Source: Coprinus comatus (taxonomy: Eukaryota; Basidiomycota; Agaricomycetes; Agaricales; Agaricaceae). Taken from it: a DNA stretch of 64,000 bases. Shown here piece after piece: positions 1 through 12,500 of this stretch (positions are counted from its first letter, which is position 1; each line of letters begins with the position of its first letter). A program made the translations under genes and the position numbers. The notes under the pieces were generated by a model. The model was not told the origin of the DNA, made no database searches, and was given only the letters and a program-made list of their open reading frames with translations. The stretch lies in the NCBI GenBank assembly GCA_034638255.1, contig JAWPGT010000004.1, positions 992,001 through 1,056,000 of the forward strand. The letters are read 5' to 3'.

Positions 1-189
1 CCAGTCAATACTGATATTCTTTCAACATCAAGTAGTACCATTGCTCCTGAGAGTTCCAATACTTCGCAGTCAGGAACTGCGGCTCCTGTAGAAACTGGTA
101 TTAATGGTGCTTGGTCGATGCATAACCTTCAATTTACGAATTTGTTCGGGATGGTTGTTGCTCCTTTGGTATTGGTCTTGGTGATTTAA
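1..189 (+). CDS. C-terminal end of a GPI-anchored-type surface protein (partial)
   Basis: The frame is open from base 1 and ends at TAA 187-189. It encodes 62 residues that are rich in Ser, Thr and Pro, followed by a hydrophobic tail (GMVVAPLVLVLVI) that runs directly to the stop. A Ser/Thr-rich stalk, small residues (NGA) and a terminal hydrophobic segment with no charged residues after it are the usual layout of a fungal GPI-anchor signal. The 5' part lies outside the window, so the catalytic or binding domain and the family are unknown. It could also be a secreted protein with a plain C-terminal membrane anchor. Confidence 0.55.
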   Translation, partial: PVNTDILSTSSSTIAPESSNTSQSGTAAPVETGINGAWSMHNLQFTNLFGMVVAPLVLVLVI

Positions 190-903
190 ATTGTGGGATG
201 ATGGTCGTCTTTTTTTTGCAAAAAGGAATTTGGGTGCGGGTTCGAGTTCGGTTTCTCGTGTTGATGTTGAACATTGAACATTGATATTGGGATGTTTTTT
301 TTCTTCTTCATCTAGTTTCTTTCCTTTTTGTTGTTGCAATTTTATGGACATACTTTGGACATAACCTCATATTTTTTACATGTATATCCCCCTCCTTTTT
401 TTCTTTCTCACTTCTAATGAACAAAAACAATGAATTGACTTGTGATTTGTGATTTGTGATTTGTGATTTGTGTGTGTGTCATTGTACTATAACGGTTTCA
501 AATTGATGTTTTTTTTTTTTTCTTCTTCTTCACCTTTTCCCGTTGTTGGAAATCTCATTCTTCTTCTTTCTTTCTGCTTCGTGTGACATGGCGAAGATAT
601 TTACGTATTGATTGACAACTTTTGGATCCGACTTCTGATCATCGTGTCAATGTCAACTGTGACAAGTGCAGGTGCCATAATGTCACATTGATTGTGTTTG
701 GCATCACACTTTCTTACAACTCTCATAAATTGACACTGTGATCGTCGATGGTTTGAGATTTAACTTTTGATGCAAGGTTAGATGTTAGACAGTCTATGGG
801 GACCCTTGTTTTTCAGCCCCCTCCCTAAATCCACCTTTAGTATTATGACTAAATCGCTCTACTTAATATTGATATATTTGCTTCTTAAGCATTACTTCAG
901 TAT
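190..903. other. Intergenic: 3' UTR-like T-rich DNA
   Basis: No gene is seen. The stretch is T-rich with homopolymer runs and a short GTGATTT tandem (about 437-470). It separates the surface-protein gene from the tRNA. Confidence 0.5.
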
Positions 904-994
904 GGCTACTTGGCGCAATGGTAGCGCGTTTGGCTTCGATCGCTAAATGTAATTGGTTACCAAAAGGTTGCAGGTTCGAGTCCTGCAGTGGTCA
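904..994 (+). tRNA. tRNA-Arg (anticodon TCG) with a 19-nt intron
   Basis: The acceptor stem GGCTACT (904-910) pairs with AGTGGTC (987-993), with two G-U pairs, followed by discriminator A994. The D arm has the stem GCGC/GCGC around AATGGTA. The anticodon stem is TTTGG/CCAAA; the T arm is GCAGG-TTCGAGT-CCTGC. The loop reads C-T-TCG-A, then extra bases, then A. This fits anticodon TCG (decoding CGA) with a 19-nt intron in the standard position after base 37. Internal A and B boxes are intact and a TTTT run starts at 995, which serves as the pol III terminator. The isotype rests on the anticodon read by eye. Confidence 0.8.
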
Positions 995-1885
995 TTTTCT
1001 AGAATGTTTATACACTTTTTCTTTTTGGAAGTTTCTGATTTCCTTGCTATGGGGTCCAGTGTAGATCTTCTTCATGTAATCAGCATGTAATTTGTTTTTT
1101 TGATAAATTTATATTCTCATTCAGTGATTCAGGTAGATCAATATGTATATATGTAATGAGTGTAAATATGATATGTATATATCGTTGAAGTAGATTTACC
1201 ACTACCTTCGGTTAAGCATATAAGTGGTGGGAGAGGAGGCTGAGTCGTGGTTGTCGAAATATGTGTTCGAAAGGGATAAGCAGTGTGGACCACGACACAG
1301 GCGAGCCTGGTGATGGGACTGAAGAACAAGAAACGGCTCTCCGTTCGTTCTGCATGTGCATCTGTGCTGTTCCGAGGGAGGAGGTGGGTGGGTAATTAAA
1401 AATTGCGATGGATGCGTTGCCGGAAGCAATGAGGGGAAGACCAATTTTTTTATATCCCGCTACAAGCAAACTACAGTGCTAAGACGAGGTGGACCTAATA
1501 TACATGATAATTAATAGCCCTATCCAGTAGATCTACAAATATTTAAGTCAATCGAGGTGATACGGAGGTGTCTGGTGACAGGTATGTGTAGCTATTAAAT
1601 GCAGTGACCTTAATAATAATAGAGGGCAAGTTCCGGGTATAGGGTTGGCGAAGTTAAGAGGAATTTGAGAAGAATAAAGAAAAGGAGTAGGGAAGAAAGA
1701 GAGAAAGAAAGGATTTAAGAAGAAGAGACATCACATCTGGCACTTCGTGCCAGATGCTCTACGGTTGTGTTAAAGAAATCTGTGTGTATGCCTCTGGTTT
1801 TTGGTTTGGATGAAAAGATCTTCATATGAATGGACTTCGACATCATGCTGCTTCAGAAGTACATATTCGGAGAAGTCAAAAAGCG
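995..1885. other. Intergenic, no protein gene recognised
   Basis: No supported gene. The stretch contains a purine-rich tract (about 1650-1730) and, at 1734-1756, a perfect 10-bp inverted repeat around TTC that recurs almost unchanged at 38128-38150. Confidence 0.5.
1734..1756. repeat. Short hairpin repeat, copy 1
   Basis: CATCTGGCAC-TTC-GTGCCAGATG is a perfect 10-bp stem with a 3-base loop. A near-identical copy sits at 38128-38150 inside an intron. Confidence 0.6.
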
Positions 1886-1968
1886 GAAAGGAACCAGGAC
1901 TTGAACCTGGGTTTCAGGAATCAGAATCCTGAGTGATAACCCGGTGATAACCACTACACTATAGTGCC
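1886..1968 (-). pseudogene. tRNA-Gln (CTG) pseudogene or tRNA-derived relic
   Basis: On the - strand the D-arm region (GTGTAGTGGTTATCAC), an anticodon arm CAGGA-TTCTGAT-TCCTG with anticodon CTG, and a T arm CCAGG-TTCAAGT-CCTGG are plain. Two things are wrong. Between D stem and anticodon stem there is an extra 11-bp partial repeat (CGGGTTATCAC). The 3' acceptor strand TTCCTTT does not pair with the 5' strand GGCACTA. A functional cloverleaf is therefore unlikely. A tRNA-derived SINE head is the other possibility, but only one copy is visible here. Confidence 0.6.
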
Positions 1969-4031
1969 AATTACGTAAATTAAACAATGCTTTTTCTCCA
2001 ATAATAAACGTGTATATCAACAATTAATAGCTCTCTATGGACCACGACACCCGTCGGTCCCCGGATTCGACATTCGCTTTACAGTTTAAAGGTGTTGCGT
2101 GTGCGTGTGCATGTAAATATGTGTGAAGATTGTTCGGGGCCGAAAACTTGAATTTAGCCCAGTGTTACTGTTGTTGTAAGTAGCATTTAAGTTATTGATA
2201 TGTTTAGAAACTGACCGTGGTCAGAATTTATACATAGCAAAGTACCTTAGTAATCACACCTTAGGAATATTAATATTCATAACTTATACTTGGTGACAGG
2301 CGGCGGCGATTGGCGTTATGCAGAGAAAACGATACAGATGTACGTTACCGATATAAATACTGATTTATGTGGCACACTGACTTGATGTGTAATGTGGAAC
2401 GGTCAATGGTAATAGGTACCGTTGCACATGGGCAGGGTCTCTTTTACCGAGTTATGGTATTGTTGGTTTGTAAGTTATACTCAGTGTGTGTGAGTTTTTA
2501 TTACTGTTAGGATTTGGAATTTAGACTGGAGTTCTAGAATGGGCATGTTCGTGAATCATGATTCTGAATGATCCACACTGCGGTGATCCACTCAGATCCA
2601 TCATGATGAAAGTGTGTGTTTGCGTGTGACGGTCAGCAAGCATGGTACGCTTTGGACTTTTCGTTCCGCGTGTAAACTAATACTAGAATGATGGACTCTG
2701 TTTTACCAGGACTTTTACATATAGTTCATATGCCGCTTCAAGTTGAGACGGCAAAATGCGAGATTTACCGAAGATTGTTGAGATTGGAATATATTGATAT
2801 GTCTGCTTCTACTTGTGATTCATTGTTAGCTTGGAAATGAGTCTATCGGATACTTATAACACTGGTGGATGAGCTGAATATGCTCGTATTGGAATTCAGT
2901 TTTACTAATAGTACCAAGACTATGGATTGTGCCGTTTGCCGTTTTTGCCGTGTTGATGTATACCACCGATACCTATGATGTGAGTGGCGGGGTATAAGTA
3001 TGGACTTACTATTATTTATATGATAGTTTGGAGCCTAGTGAAGTTATATTTGTGTCGGTGGAGCTCACGAAGGGGGAGGAACAAAAAGCATGGGTTCCTG
3101 GAGACTTAGCTCGAGGGTTCGGTAGTGTGCCAAGCATCAGAGAACCGAGTTAGTAAGTCATGATTGTTGGAAGAAGATCATCTAGTGTATATGTGAAAAG
3201 CTGGAGGTCTCCGAACAAGAAGGGAACATTTTCGGCAGAGGAATTGGGGTTTCACATGAGTTCTCATTCTGCCGATTTTGTTTGGGAAGTCATTTTGCTT
3301 TCCACATGTGGTCATAGTTTTAATAAATTGGAATTGGATATCTTCATTCATAGAGCGCAGCACCGCATTTTATTACTTATTAATGAAGTGATAGTGACCA
3401 TGACGGTTTCTTACATTATAAATTACAATCTGCAAAAGGATTTCTATGCCGACCTCGTTTTACGGAGTTAGATTGGTGTTCAAGATCAGCACTTGTTTCC
3501 ACTTGGATAAAGGGACAATAAGCCACGGCATAAAGGGCTATTATTATATTTCCAGGGAGAGTTTGTGATGTTTTAGGAAATATCAGAAAGAAAATCAAGG
3601 AAAGTTGCGGTTAGAAGTCCGCGGTGATCAGGCGAGCGCCAAATAAGTGTTGAAACACACAAGTGCTTTTAGATGAGAGTGTTCTCTGCGGAATCTGCGA
3701 AAAGCACCGCATTCAGTCACTATCGAATCACCGTCGAATGATAGGTTTACTCCGGGTGCCTACTAGTAGTACCTATTAACGAGTTGAACAACTATTGCTG
3801 GCCCTCCCAACTGTGCAGAGAGTACGTACAGTTTAGCATTAAGTAGGGTCCGATTGGTTAGGGGATACACAATAAGAAGTAGTATGTGATTGGATAACTC
3901 CTCCGCGATTTTCGCGAGGGAGTTGATAGCAAGTGTTCTATTTTTGGTTGGTAGTATTTGTCAGCAGTAGTACACATAGTCCCATAGTGTCCTCGACTTC
4001 TTCCCCCAGCCCTCTCCGGAAAACACGCACC
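1969..4031. other. Intergenic, mostly no recognisable genes
   Basis: About 2 kb without a supported gene. Open frames here are short, single-exon and without recognisable features. The last few hundred bases would be the promoter and 5' UTR of the first Zn2Cys6 regulator. Confidence 0.5.
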
Positions 4032-7000
4032 ATGGCTGATTCCTCTGGCCGTCCATTGAAGCGACAGCGAAAGGCTCCCAATGTTATTCAACAAGAACCT
4101 CAGGTTCAACCACAACCTCAGAATCCCCCACAGCCACCTCTCCCCCAACCGGTTGATCACATATTCATTGCTGACGGTCTCCTGAACAAGAAACCTGGAG
4201 GAAAGAAGGTGCGTGCGAAGCGCGAAATACAACTCAGAATCGCGTTTTAGACCTTGACCTTCTGATTCTTACAGGCACCATTATCTTGTTGTGAATGTCG
4301 TCGGTAAGTATCCCACAGAGCCCTGACGCCAGTTAAACGCATAATGAAATTCCTGATTGTATGATCTCTTCTCTAGACTCAAGCTTAAGGTTAGTTTGTA
4401 TGATTTTTTAATATGTCATAACCTCTGACCCTGACTTGACTCCAATTTCCAATCCTAGTGTGATCGTAATTTCCCCTGTGCATCCTGCAAGGTACGTGAC
4501 ATCAACTACACCGAGTTTCGGATCTTCTAATTTGTTCGTCATTTATTCGTGAATTTTCTCTTAACGTTCTTTTATTTTTTCAGAAACGAGGTTGTGCTGA
4601 GATTTGTCCCGATGGTAATAGTTGTTATACATTTTGATGATTATATAGGAGCCTTGACTTTCCGTTTTAGGTGTTCTTGTATCTGGAAGAGGCACGCGAT
4701 TCATTTTAGCCAATACGGAACAGTTGCATGCAAAAATCCAAGAGATGAGCGATCGTATTCGTCAACTTGAAGATGTTGTTCAGCGGACGGACCCAAGTTC
4801 TCCGCTATTATCTCCAGAATTCTTGACAATAAAGAGTACTATGGGATTGTACTCTACAAATGGTGGTCCTTCGAATAATAGTGAGAAGGAAGAAGGAAAA
4901 AAACCTATGGGTGCTCCAGAAGATACAAAGATGGACATCAATTCAAATGGGGATGATGTCATGCAAGTAGACCGTCCTTCAACTTCACAAACGGTTCGTG
5001 ATATTCTCTTTTCTCGTAACACCCTCAAAAGGAAACTTAATTTCACCTGTAGGGGAGAGTAACAACGATTGACCTTCGTTCAATTACTCTAGACATTGAA
5101 CGTTTGAACTTTTCCTTCCCATTCTCTAATAAACTCGAAAATGATCCGGAACGTAACCTCGTTATGCGAGAACATATTCGTTCTCAGTTACCTTCAAGGG
5201 AAGAAGCCGAACGACTATGGAACAAGGCGAGACATAACGCACTATGGCAATATAATCCTCATCCTTCGGCTACCTTTTTCCCAAATCTTCTTCATCATAT
5301 TTATTCCCCTACGTCAGATCATCAACAGAAATCAATAACAGAAATAGACCCCCGTCGGCTGGCATTGCTACTTATGATACTTGCAGTTGCATGTATCGTT
5401 GATGTTCCTCCATCATCATTTAGGAAGAATTCCTCTCCTCCCCACAGTCCAAATCACTACCAATCACAATCACAAATCACAAATGAGTTACACAAAACTC
5501 ATTTAGAAGCTGAAGCTAGAGCTTCACGCTATCATTCCCTTGGGCGTGCTTCGTTATGTGAAGTTCCTGTAATGGAAGAAACAAATGTTGAAACGGTACT
5601 TGCGCTGTTTTATGAAGTTTGGTTCCTTGCTGTTTGGAGTGATGGAAAGAAAGCTGTGGGTGAAGCTTGGGGTATTATGGGCTTGGTGGCAAAGTTGGCA
5701 CAAAGTGTGAGTTAATCGGGTCGTTGGGATCAGTTATTGATATAGTGAACTGATTTATCATGAATTTCTCTCCCGCCGGTTCTCCCCCCCTTGATAGATT
5801 GGACTGCGTGAGTATATTTTCATTAGGAATAATATGATACACATCCGGTGCTGTTATTGATCTTTTTCCTTGTTTCAGACAGGAATGGTGGCAAATCTAA
5901 GGTTATACCCGAAGAAGTGGAAAAGAGGCGGGCGTTGTTTTGGGAATTGTTGTACCTTGATGCGAGGCTTGTAAGCCACTCTTTTCTATTGTTATTGGTT
6001 TTTGCTTAGCGATATGTTTCAGTCGTTATCTTTAGGTCGACCGCCTTCGCTAAATATCAATCATATGGATTGTCCAAGACCTTCATATATACCTGATGAT
6101 GATTGTGATCCAAGCGAATCAACACATCATTGTGAGTTTTGAGTTCGGTTTTTGTTTTTGTCCTTTCAACTCAGTTCGGTTCTAGACCAAGAGTGGAAAC
6201 ATTCATGTTACTTGCAATGTCTTGTCCCAGTATTGGATGCTATTTCGAAACCTTCTCTGGAATACAAAGCGATTCTGGATCTCGATCGAAAAATACGAGA
6301 ATTTTCGATACCAGTTCCTTTGAGAAATAAGGATACTGCTGCTTCAAGATCTTTGGTACTACAACGTGCTTCATTAAGTACTGCTCTAGAAGCAGGTTAG
6401 TCAAATTCAAAAAAAAAACTCACTTTTATTAATAATAATAATAATAAATTATAAACCCCAATCCATTACAGTCCTCTTACAACTCCATCGAACATATTTT
6501 ATTCGTGCGCTAAGTGGGCCAGAAGAAGCATTTAATAGACGACATAAATATGCTCCTTCTGTGGTTGCTGTTTTCTTGAGTGCTTCGAGAATGATAGCAA
6601 CTGTACAAGAGTTGTTTCAACGTGAACCGGAATTGACGGCTAGAATATTATGGTATTGGTCGAATGCTTTTTCAGCTGCTGTACGTTTCAAGTCCCTTTT
6701 TCCTCTCTGTTCCTGTTCCTTTGATTTATGATTAACGTACATTTTAGATCGCGTTGTGTCTATTGGTTTCGAGGGCACCGTTTACTTGTTTATCACCTGC
6801 TGCTTTACAAGAACTAGCAAGAGCCAGAATATTATTTACCGAAGCTAAAAAAGCATGTCCGAGGGCATTACAAGTGGTAGTAAGTAATATCACCGATAAA
6901 CCCCCCCCCTCTCTCTCTCTCTAAAAAATCGGCACTTTACAACTTACGCACACTTGTATTAGCCTATTCTAGAAACTATGATTGATAAAGCCAATGATAT

Positions 7001-8063
7001 TTATAATCGTTGGGCTAATGGTCAAGAATTACCGACTATAGTTCTTCGACATATTACGGATGATAGTTTGGATGAATATGATGCTAACATCAACAACAAT
7101 AATAACGGTTGCAATAATAATAATCGACAATCACCTGTTGTACAACCTGAAGATCCATTTTTGTATACTCATCAAAGTTTGGCTCAATGTATTGCTGAAG
7201 TTCATAAAATTGCGAAGATGTTGTTTCCTTTGAGGAAACCTTGTAGTTGTAATCAAAGACATCAACCTGGTTCTGGGGTTCGTAATGGAGTTGGAGTTGG
7301 AGTTGGAGGTGGTGGTGGGGAGAATGAAGTTGGAATTGGGAAGGGAGGAATTCAAAATGGAAATGGAAGTGGAGGTGGAGGTGGAGGTGGAAATGGTAAT
7401 AACAACAATAATAATCCGATGATGACGCAAGAATGTCCACCATCTCATGAATGGAGTCCTCCTCCAATTGTTAATAATGCGACTTCACCTGTGTTACCAG
7501 AAGTTCCTATTGGTATTGGATTATTGGGGAATCAAGGTGGAAGTGGTATAGGTATAGGTATAGGTGGAAGTGGAAGTGGGAGTGGAAGTGGAATGAATGT
7601 TGGTTATGGAAGTTATTCTACCTCCTCTCAGGGTACTGGGAATACTCATGATGGAAATGGAAATGGAAGGAGAAGAAGATATTCGACATTACAAGGAAGT
7701 GGAATGAGTCCAAGTCCTACTCCAAGCATTAAATCCAATTATGGACATTCGTCGTCAACAATAACAACAACAACAACGACTACTACGTTTGGACATGATC
7801 ATTCTAATGCTAATGGAAGCGTTGGAGTTGGTTATAGTTCTGTGTATTCGAATGGAGGAAATTCGAATGCTAATCCCAGTGTCAATGGGAATGGAAATGG
7901 AACGGGATTATATTCGACTGGGAATTTAATCGCGGTGTTACCTGCTTCTGCGCCACCTATTTTATTGCCGCCTTCAAGTTCGAAATTGTCGGTGGATACG
8001 ATCAATTTTGAACTTGGTGCTTTGAGTTCGAATTCTGATCAGAGTTTGATGATGTTTTATTGA
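4032..8063 (+). CDS. Zn2Cys6 transcription factor with fungal_trans (MHR) domain, paralog 1
   Basis: Predicted nuclear, DNA-binding regulator of 1040 aa in 14 exons: 4032-4208, 4275-4303, 4377-4389, 4459-4491, 4584-4614, 4671-4993, 5053-5706, 5798-5807, 5879-5970, 6023-6131, 6186-6395, 6472-6680, 6748-6879, 6963-8063. All phases close. The zinc cluster spans residues about 64-92 (C-x2-C-x6-C-x5-C-x2-C-x8-C) and is split over exons 2-5, one of them 13 nt long. It is followed by the linker SGRGTRFILANTEQLH, a short coiled coil, and the MHR domain with GLHRN and SLSLGRPPSL motifs. The last exon encodes about 250 residues of Asn, Gly, Ser and Thr low complexity. ATG 4032 was chosen because the upstream in-frame stretch looks non-coding and the basic zinc-cluster lead-in starts there. 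It is the tandem paralog of the gene at 9569-13148. Target genes are unknown. Confidence 0.92.
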
Positions 8064-8844
8064 GAGGGAAAAGTTGAAGATCAAAGGGAGGAATGGAGAG
8101 GTTGGGGAGGTTGAGTTTTTTGAGATATTTGGATTTTTTTTTTTTCTTTTTGTGTGTTTTCGAGAGGAGGGATCTGGATCCTGGGATTCTGGATACACAT
8201 GGTTTTGATAAGGGTTCTCATTCTCACTCTTGGCAAAAAGGGTAATATGTGGCGGCGGGTAAACTTGAAGGAACGGAAATGTTGATCGCAGTTCTCTCTC
8301 TCTCTCTCTCTCTCTCTCTTGCTGGGGGTTCTGCAAATGAGTTGCAAAACTTGTGCTTTGCCTGGATCACCACTACAACAGAATGCAACCCTTTTGGAAA
8401 AGAACAAAAAAAAAGACTGGTTTGGGTTATTCGGTATTTGGGGGTTTTATGGACTTGTGATTTCAGAAGGGAAAAAAGATGCCGAGTCGGAATGTACGGG
8501 TGGGATGTGGGTCCGTTTTTGAGACTTTTTATCCTCCTTCATGTCTTGTCCTCGGGGCCCCAGTGAAAGTCAAATTGAGGTGGGCGGGTATTATTCAATT
8601 GATTTAGAGAAGGCAGATTGATTAGGTGACTACCCGAGCTGAGGATATAATAGTTTATATGTTGTGTATGTGTAGAGGGGTTGTATTGATTGCTTATTGT
8701 AATTTATGATGTGTTGTTCCGAGATTTGGATCAAGTGACGACTCTTGTTTCCGACGAACAAGGTATCACCTTACTTTTTTACGTGTTTTCGAGGCGTGGC
8801 ACCTCAACACTAGCTAAGGATAGCAGTGCTGCCAAAGCAGCGAA
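8064..8844. other. Intergenic between regulator 1 and MED21
   Basis: No gene. It contains a 26-base CT microsatellite (about 8295-8320) and T-rich tracts, consistent with a 3' UTR followed by the MED21 promoter. Confidence 0.5.
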
Positions 8845-9375
8845 ATGCTGCAGGAACTCTCGCATATGGACCGCATAACCCAGCTTCAAGATGAAATTCA
8901 ACAGGTGGTGTGAAACAACTGATTATGCAATATGTTTATTGTTAAGACGTTGGTTGGCTACAGATTCTTGTGATTATGTCTAATACGATAGCGTATCTTA
9001 CGACGCGCTCCAATTTTGCGCAAGTGTCGTCTCAAGTGCCGATTACCAAGGCCAGAAATCCGGAGAAATACGATTCGCCTGAAGTGTTTGAGGCGAACAA
9101 GAAAGAACTGGTAACAGACCTGATAGTGAAAGCGAAACAGATTGATTATTTGATCAACTCGCTGCCTGAACCTGAACCTGAAGAACAGCAGGCAGGGAGA
9201 CTGGAGAAGTTGGAGGAGGAGCTGAAGATGGTGAACAGCGAGTACGAGGCTGCACTGGAGCGAGCAAGTGGGTGAACATGTGGTGCAGGATTGAACATGT
9301 ACTGACAGTGAGCTAGAGGATCTGCATGGACAGATAGCGGAGGTGTTGAGGGAGATGTTGAGTGAGGGAGTTTAG
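8845..9375 (+). CDS. MED21: Mediator complex subunit 21
   Basis: MED21 (Srb7) is a small coiled-coil subunit of the Mediator middle module, which pairs with MED7 and links regulators to RNA polymerase II. Three exons (8845-8904, 8964-9271, 9309-9375) give 144 aa, the usual size. The N-terminus reads MLQELSHMDRITQLQDEIQQ, matching the MED21 start, and is followed by the SNTIAYLTTRSNF core, the NPEKYDSPEVFEANKKEL block and a Glu-rich helical C-terminus (LEDLHGQIAEVLREML). The second intron is only 37 nt but closes the phase and restores the conserved C-terminal helix. Met 8 (8866) is an alternative start. The gene sits between two paralogous Zn2Cys6 regulators on the same strand. Confidence 0.9.
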
Positions 9376-9568
9376 TGATGAGAAGTCACGGGTTGGCCAC
9401 CGAGTTTAAGATGGAATATTCGCCCTTTCTTTCTGTCCACCATCTGCCCACTACATATATCTCTCTCTGTCTTTGTTTACCACCCAATTTCACCCCTTTC
9501 TTTCCCACAACTTTACTCCTTGCGGACCTTCCTCAGGGTTGTCTTCACTGATCCACTCTCAAACCACC

Positions 9569-12500
9569 ATGCTCCCGTCTGACTCGGCTTTGTCTACTCG
9601 TCCTCACAAAAGGGCAAGAGGTACCCAACCACATACTGACCCAGATTCTCCACCTACAAATGCCCCTTCTACAAGTCAAATGGTGGAGGATCAGCCCATG
9701 TCCGGTGCTCAGCCCGTCAACACTACATCATCCACCACTTCGCGAAGAACAGATGATCGAAGTCGAAAACTATCTTGTAAAGAGTGTAGAAGGTGTGTTG
9801 TTGGCGATTTTAGTGCGCACACTCAGTAGCTTATGTTCTCCTTCCACTCTCAGACTCAAACTCAAGGTATGCAATTACCCCTGATTACTGTTTTTTATAT
9901 ATATTTGCCTGACGATCTCTTTTACGACAATAGTGTGATCGCGTGTTTCCTTGTCAAGTATGTCTGGTGTGGTGTACTCCTGTTAGAAATTAACTGACAC
10001 GGCGATTAGTCCTGCGTCAAACGAGGTTGCGGGAGTTTGTGTCCTGAAGGTCCGTATCTTTTTTCTTTCTTTCTTGTTTTCTCATGAAACCAATTGTTCT
10101 TAGGTGCTCTCACGGCTGGACGGGGAAGTCGGTAATGATGTTTCTTGAAATGCATTGTATCCTTGGAGTGGGTTAGCTAATTTTTTGCCCCCTTCTTTCG
10201 GAACCTGATTCAGGTTCATTCTTGCCAACACTGAACAACTCCATAACAAGATCTCCGAACTCGGAGAACGTGTTCGACAATTGGAAGAGGGTCTTGAACA
10301 ACTTCAAGCTTCAGTCTCAACTCAACCTCACCCGTTGCTAGCTCCTGATTTGCTGAGGATCAAGACATCTCAAGAACTCTATGGGACAACTCCGCTTCCA
10401 CCACTTCCATCCTCTCTTCCGCAGGAGTCGCCCGCGAGACAAAGTCAACAGCAAAAGGAAGAACGGCTTCGCGAATCCGTTGTTGCACTCTCACTGGACA
10501 GCAGTACTAATATCCACCTATCGTCTTCCAACACTCCTGGCGGCGTAGAGTCTTCTGCGTCTTCGGCACTTTTACAAAGAGGGTCTTCTCCAATAGTTGT
10601 TGCACCCGACATTTTGGATCTTAGCACTGCGTTTCCTTTTCCTTGGTCTTTGGATGCCTCAATTCGCAAAAGGATTCGGGAAGCGCTGCCTCCTCGTGAG
10701 GAAGCCCTAGTCATCTGTGAAGAAGCCCGAAAGAATGCACTTTGGCAGTACGTCTTCATTACATACTAACTTTTTTCTCTCACTCACTGCTTCTAATCGT
10801 TATCCTTCCCGTGGGATCTGTCACAGATACAACCTTGACACTGCGGAGACCTTTATTCCGAATTTGCTACATTATTGTTACAATACGCCAGTCGAGTCGA
10901 TGAGTTCGAGGAGACTAGCTCTGTTGCTAATGGTACTATCCATTGGTTCCTTGGTAGACCTCAATCGACCACTTGGATCGGTAAATGGGGAGGCATATCA
11001 TCATCTAGCGAGGGCATCGGTCTGCGAAATTCCGTTGATGGAGGAACCGGATTTTGATGAGTTGCATGCATTGGTGCGTTCTTGATTTGACTTGCGGGTT
11101 ATCCGATGATTTCGCTGGAGTGCTCACTGAATTCTAATTCTTTTTTGTCCGTCAGTTCTTTATGATGTATTATCATCTCATTTTTTCTGACAACAAGAAG
11201 GCTGTCGGATATGCTTGGAACCTCATGGGATTCGTTGCAAAATTGGCACAAGGAGTATGTCTCTAATCTGTGTCTCAGAAAACACCCCTATCTAATCCAC
11301 ATGTTCTCTTGAATTCATAGTTGGGTTTACGTGTGTCTCCCCTGCTCGGTTTACTTTGAATGACTCGCTGATGTTATATCACAGATCGTGATGCTAAAGG
11401 TTCCAAACTTATCCCAGAGGAGCATGAAAGGCGCCGTGCCATCTTCTGGGAGTTGCTTAACATGGATTGTCGCATGGTATGTATATCTCCTTTTGTCTCA
11501 AGGACAAAACAAAAATAGACTGATGTCCTGGGTGCCTGTTATTTTAATCAATTTTTCTCGATCTTTTCCCTTTTGGTTTGGTACGATGATGGAATCCTTA
11601 GTCCTTGTCGCTCGGACGGCCACCGTCACTTAGTCTGACCCATGTGGACATCAAGACACCTTCCTATGAGGGTGCAGGGATTTTCGTGCCTAAGAATGAC
11701 ATCGTCTGTGAGTTGCTAGCTCGTTTGAAGCGTCGTAGTATACGCATTAATATTTATATAGATCATCATTGGAAGAACGAGTTCCTTGTTAGCTGTTTAT
11801 ACCCCATTTTAGATGCAATGACGGTTGCAGTGACGCCTGGATATGAACGTATTCTTGAATTGGATAGTTCTGTCCGGGATTTTAAGGTACCTGCTCTGCT
11901 GGACGAGCAATATGTGAATGTCCATGATGCAACGCCGACGTCTTTGGTGATGCAAAGGGGACTGGTTACCATAGGACGTGACATTGGTTAGTCCCACCGC
12001 ACCCATGTTTTTTTTTTTTTATCCTTAACCTTGACCTGACTTCGTGTTTGTCTGTAGCTCTTCTTCAGCTTCATAGGAGGTACTTTATGCAAACCATGAA
12101 CAGCTCAAGCCCGTTCGACATGCACCATGAATTCGCACCATCCGTGTTGGCTACATACCTCAGTGCATCAAACCTAATTTCAGCTGTCAAGACGCTATTT
12201 GACAAAGAACAAGAGCTATCTGTGAGGTTCTTACACTTCTGGTTCAATACATTCTCCGCAGCTGTGAGTTCTTTTTTTCATTTAGAATGCGTATCAATCA
12301 AGAAGTTCTAGACAGAGAAACTGATTGATTGATTGCTTTTGAATGTTTCTAGGTCATGTTGTCGTTATTCATCTCACGAGCACCGAATAGTCCTCTCGCT
12401 ATCCACGCATTGCAAGATTTGGAGGCGGTGTGCCAGTTGTTCAGAAGAGCCGCTGTCACACTTCCTTTCGGAGCCAAAGTTCTAGTACGTTTAGATTTTT

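Noticed and set aside
7090..7467. Long - strand frames opposite the last exon of regulator 1
   Set aside because: They are shadows of the Asn/Gly-rich low-complexity coding sequence on the + strand.
8249..8566. Open frame across the CT microsatellite
   Set aside because: It is driven by a simple repeat in a 3' UTR/promoter region; no conserved features.
11708..11761. Reading through the 54-nt segment in regulator 2 as coding
   Set aside because: It is stop-free and in frame, but the paralog lacks it and GT-AG borders fit, so it is treated as an intron.
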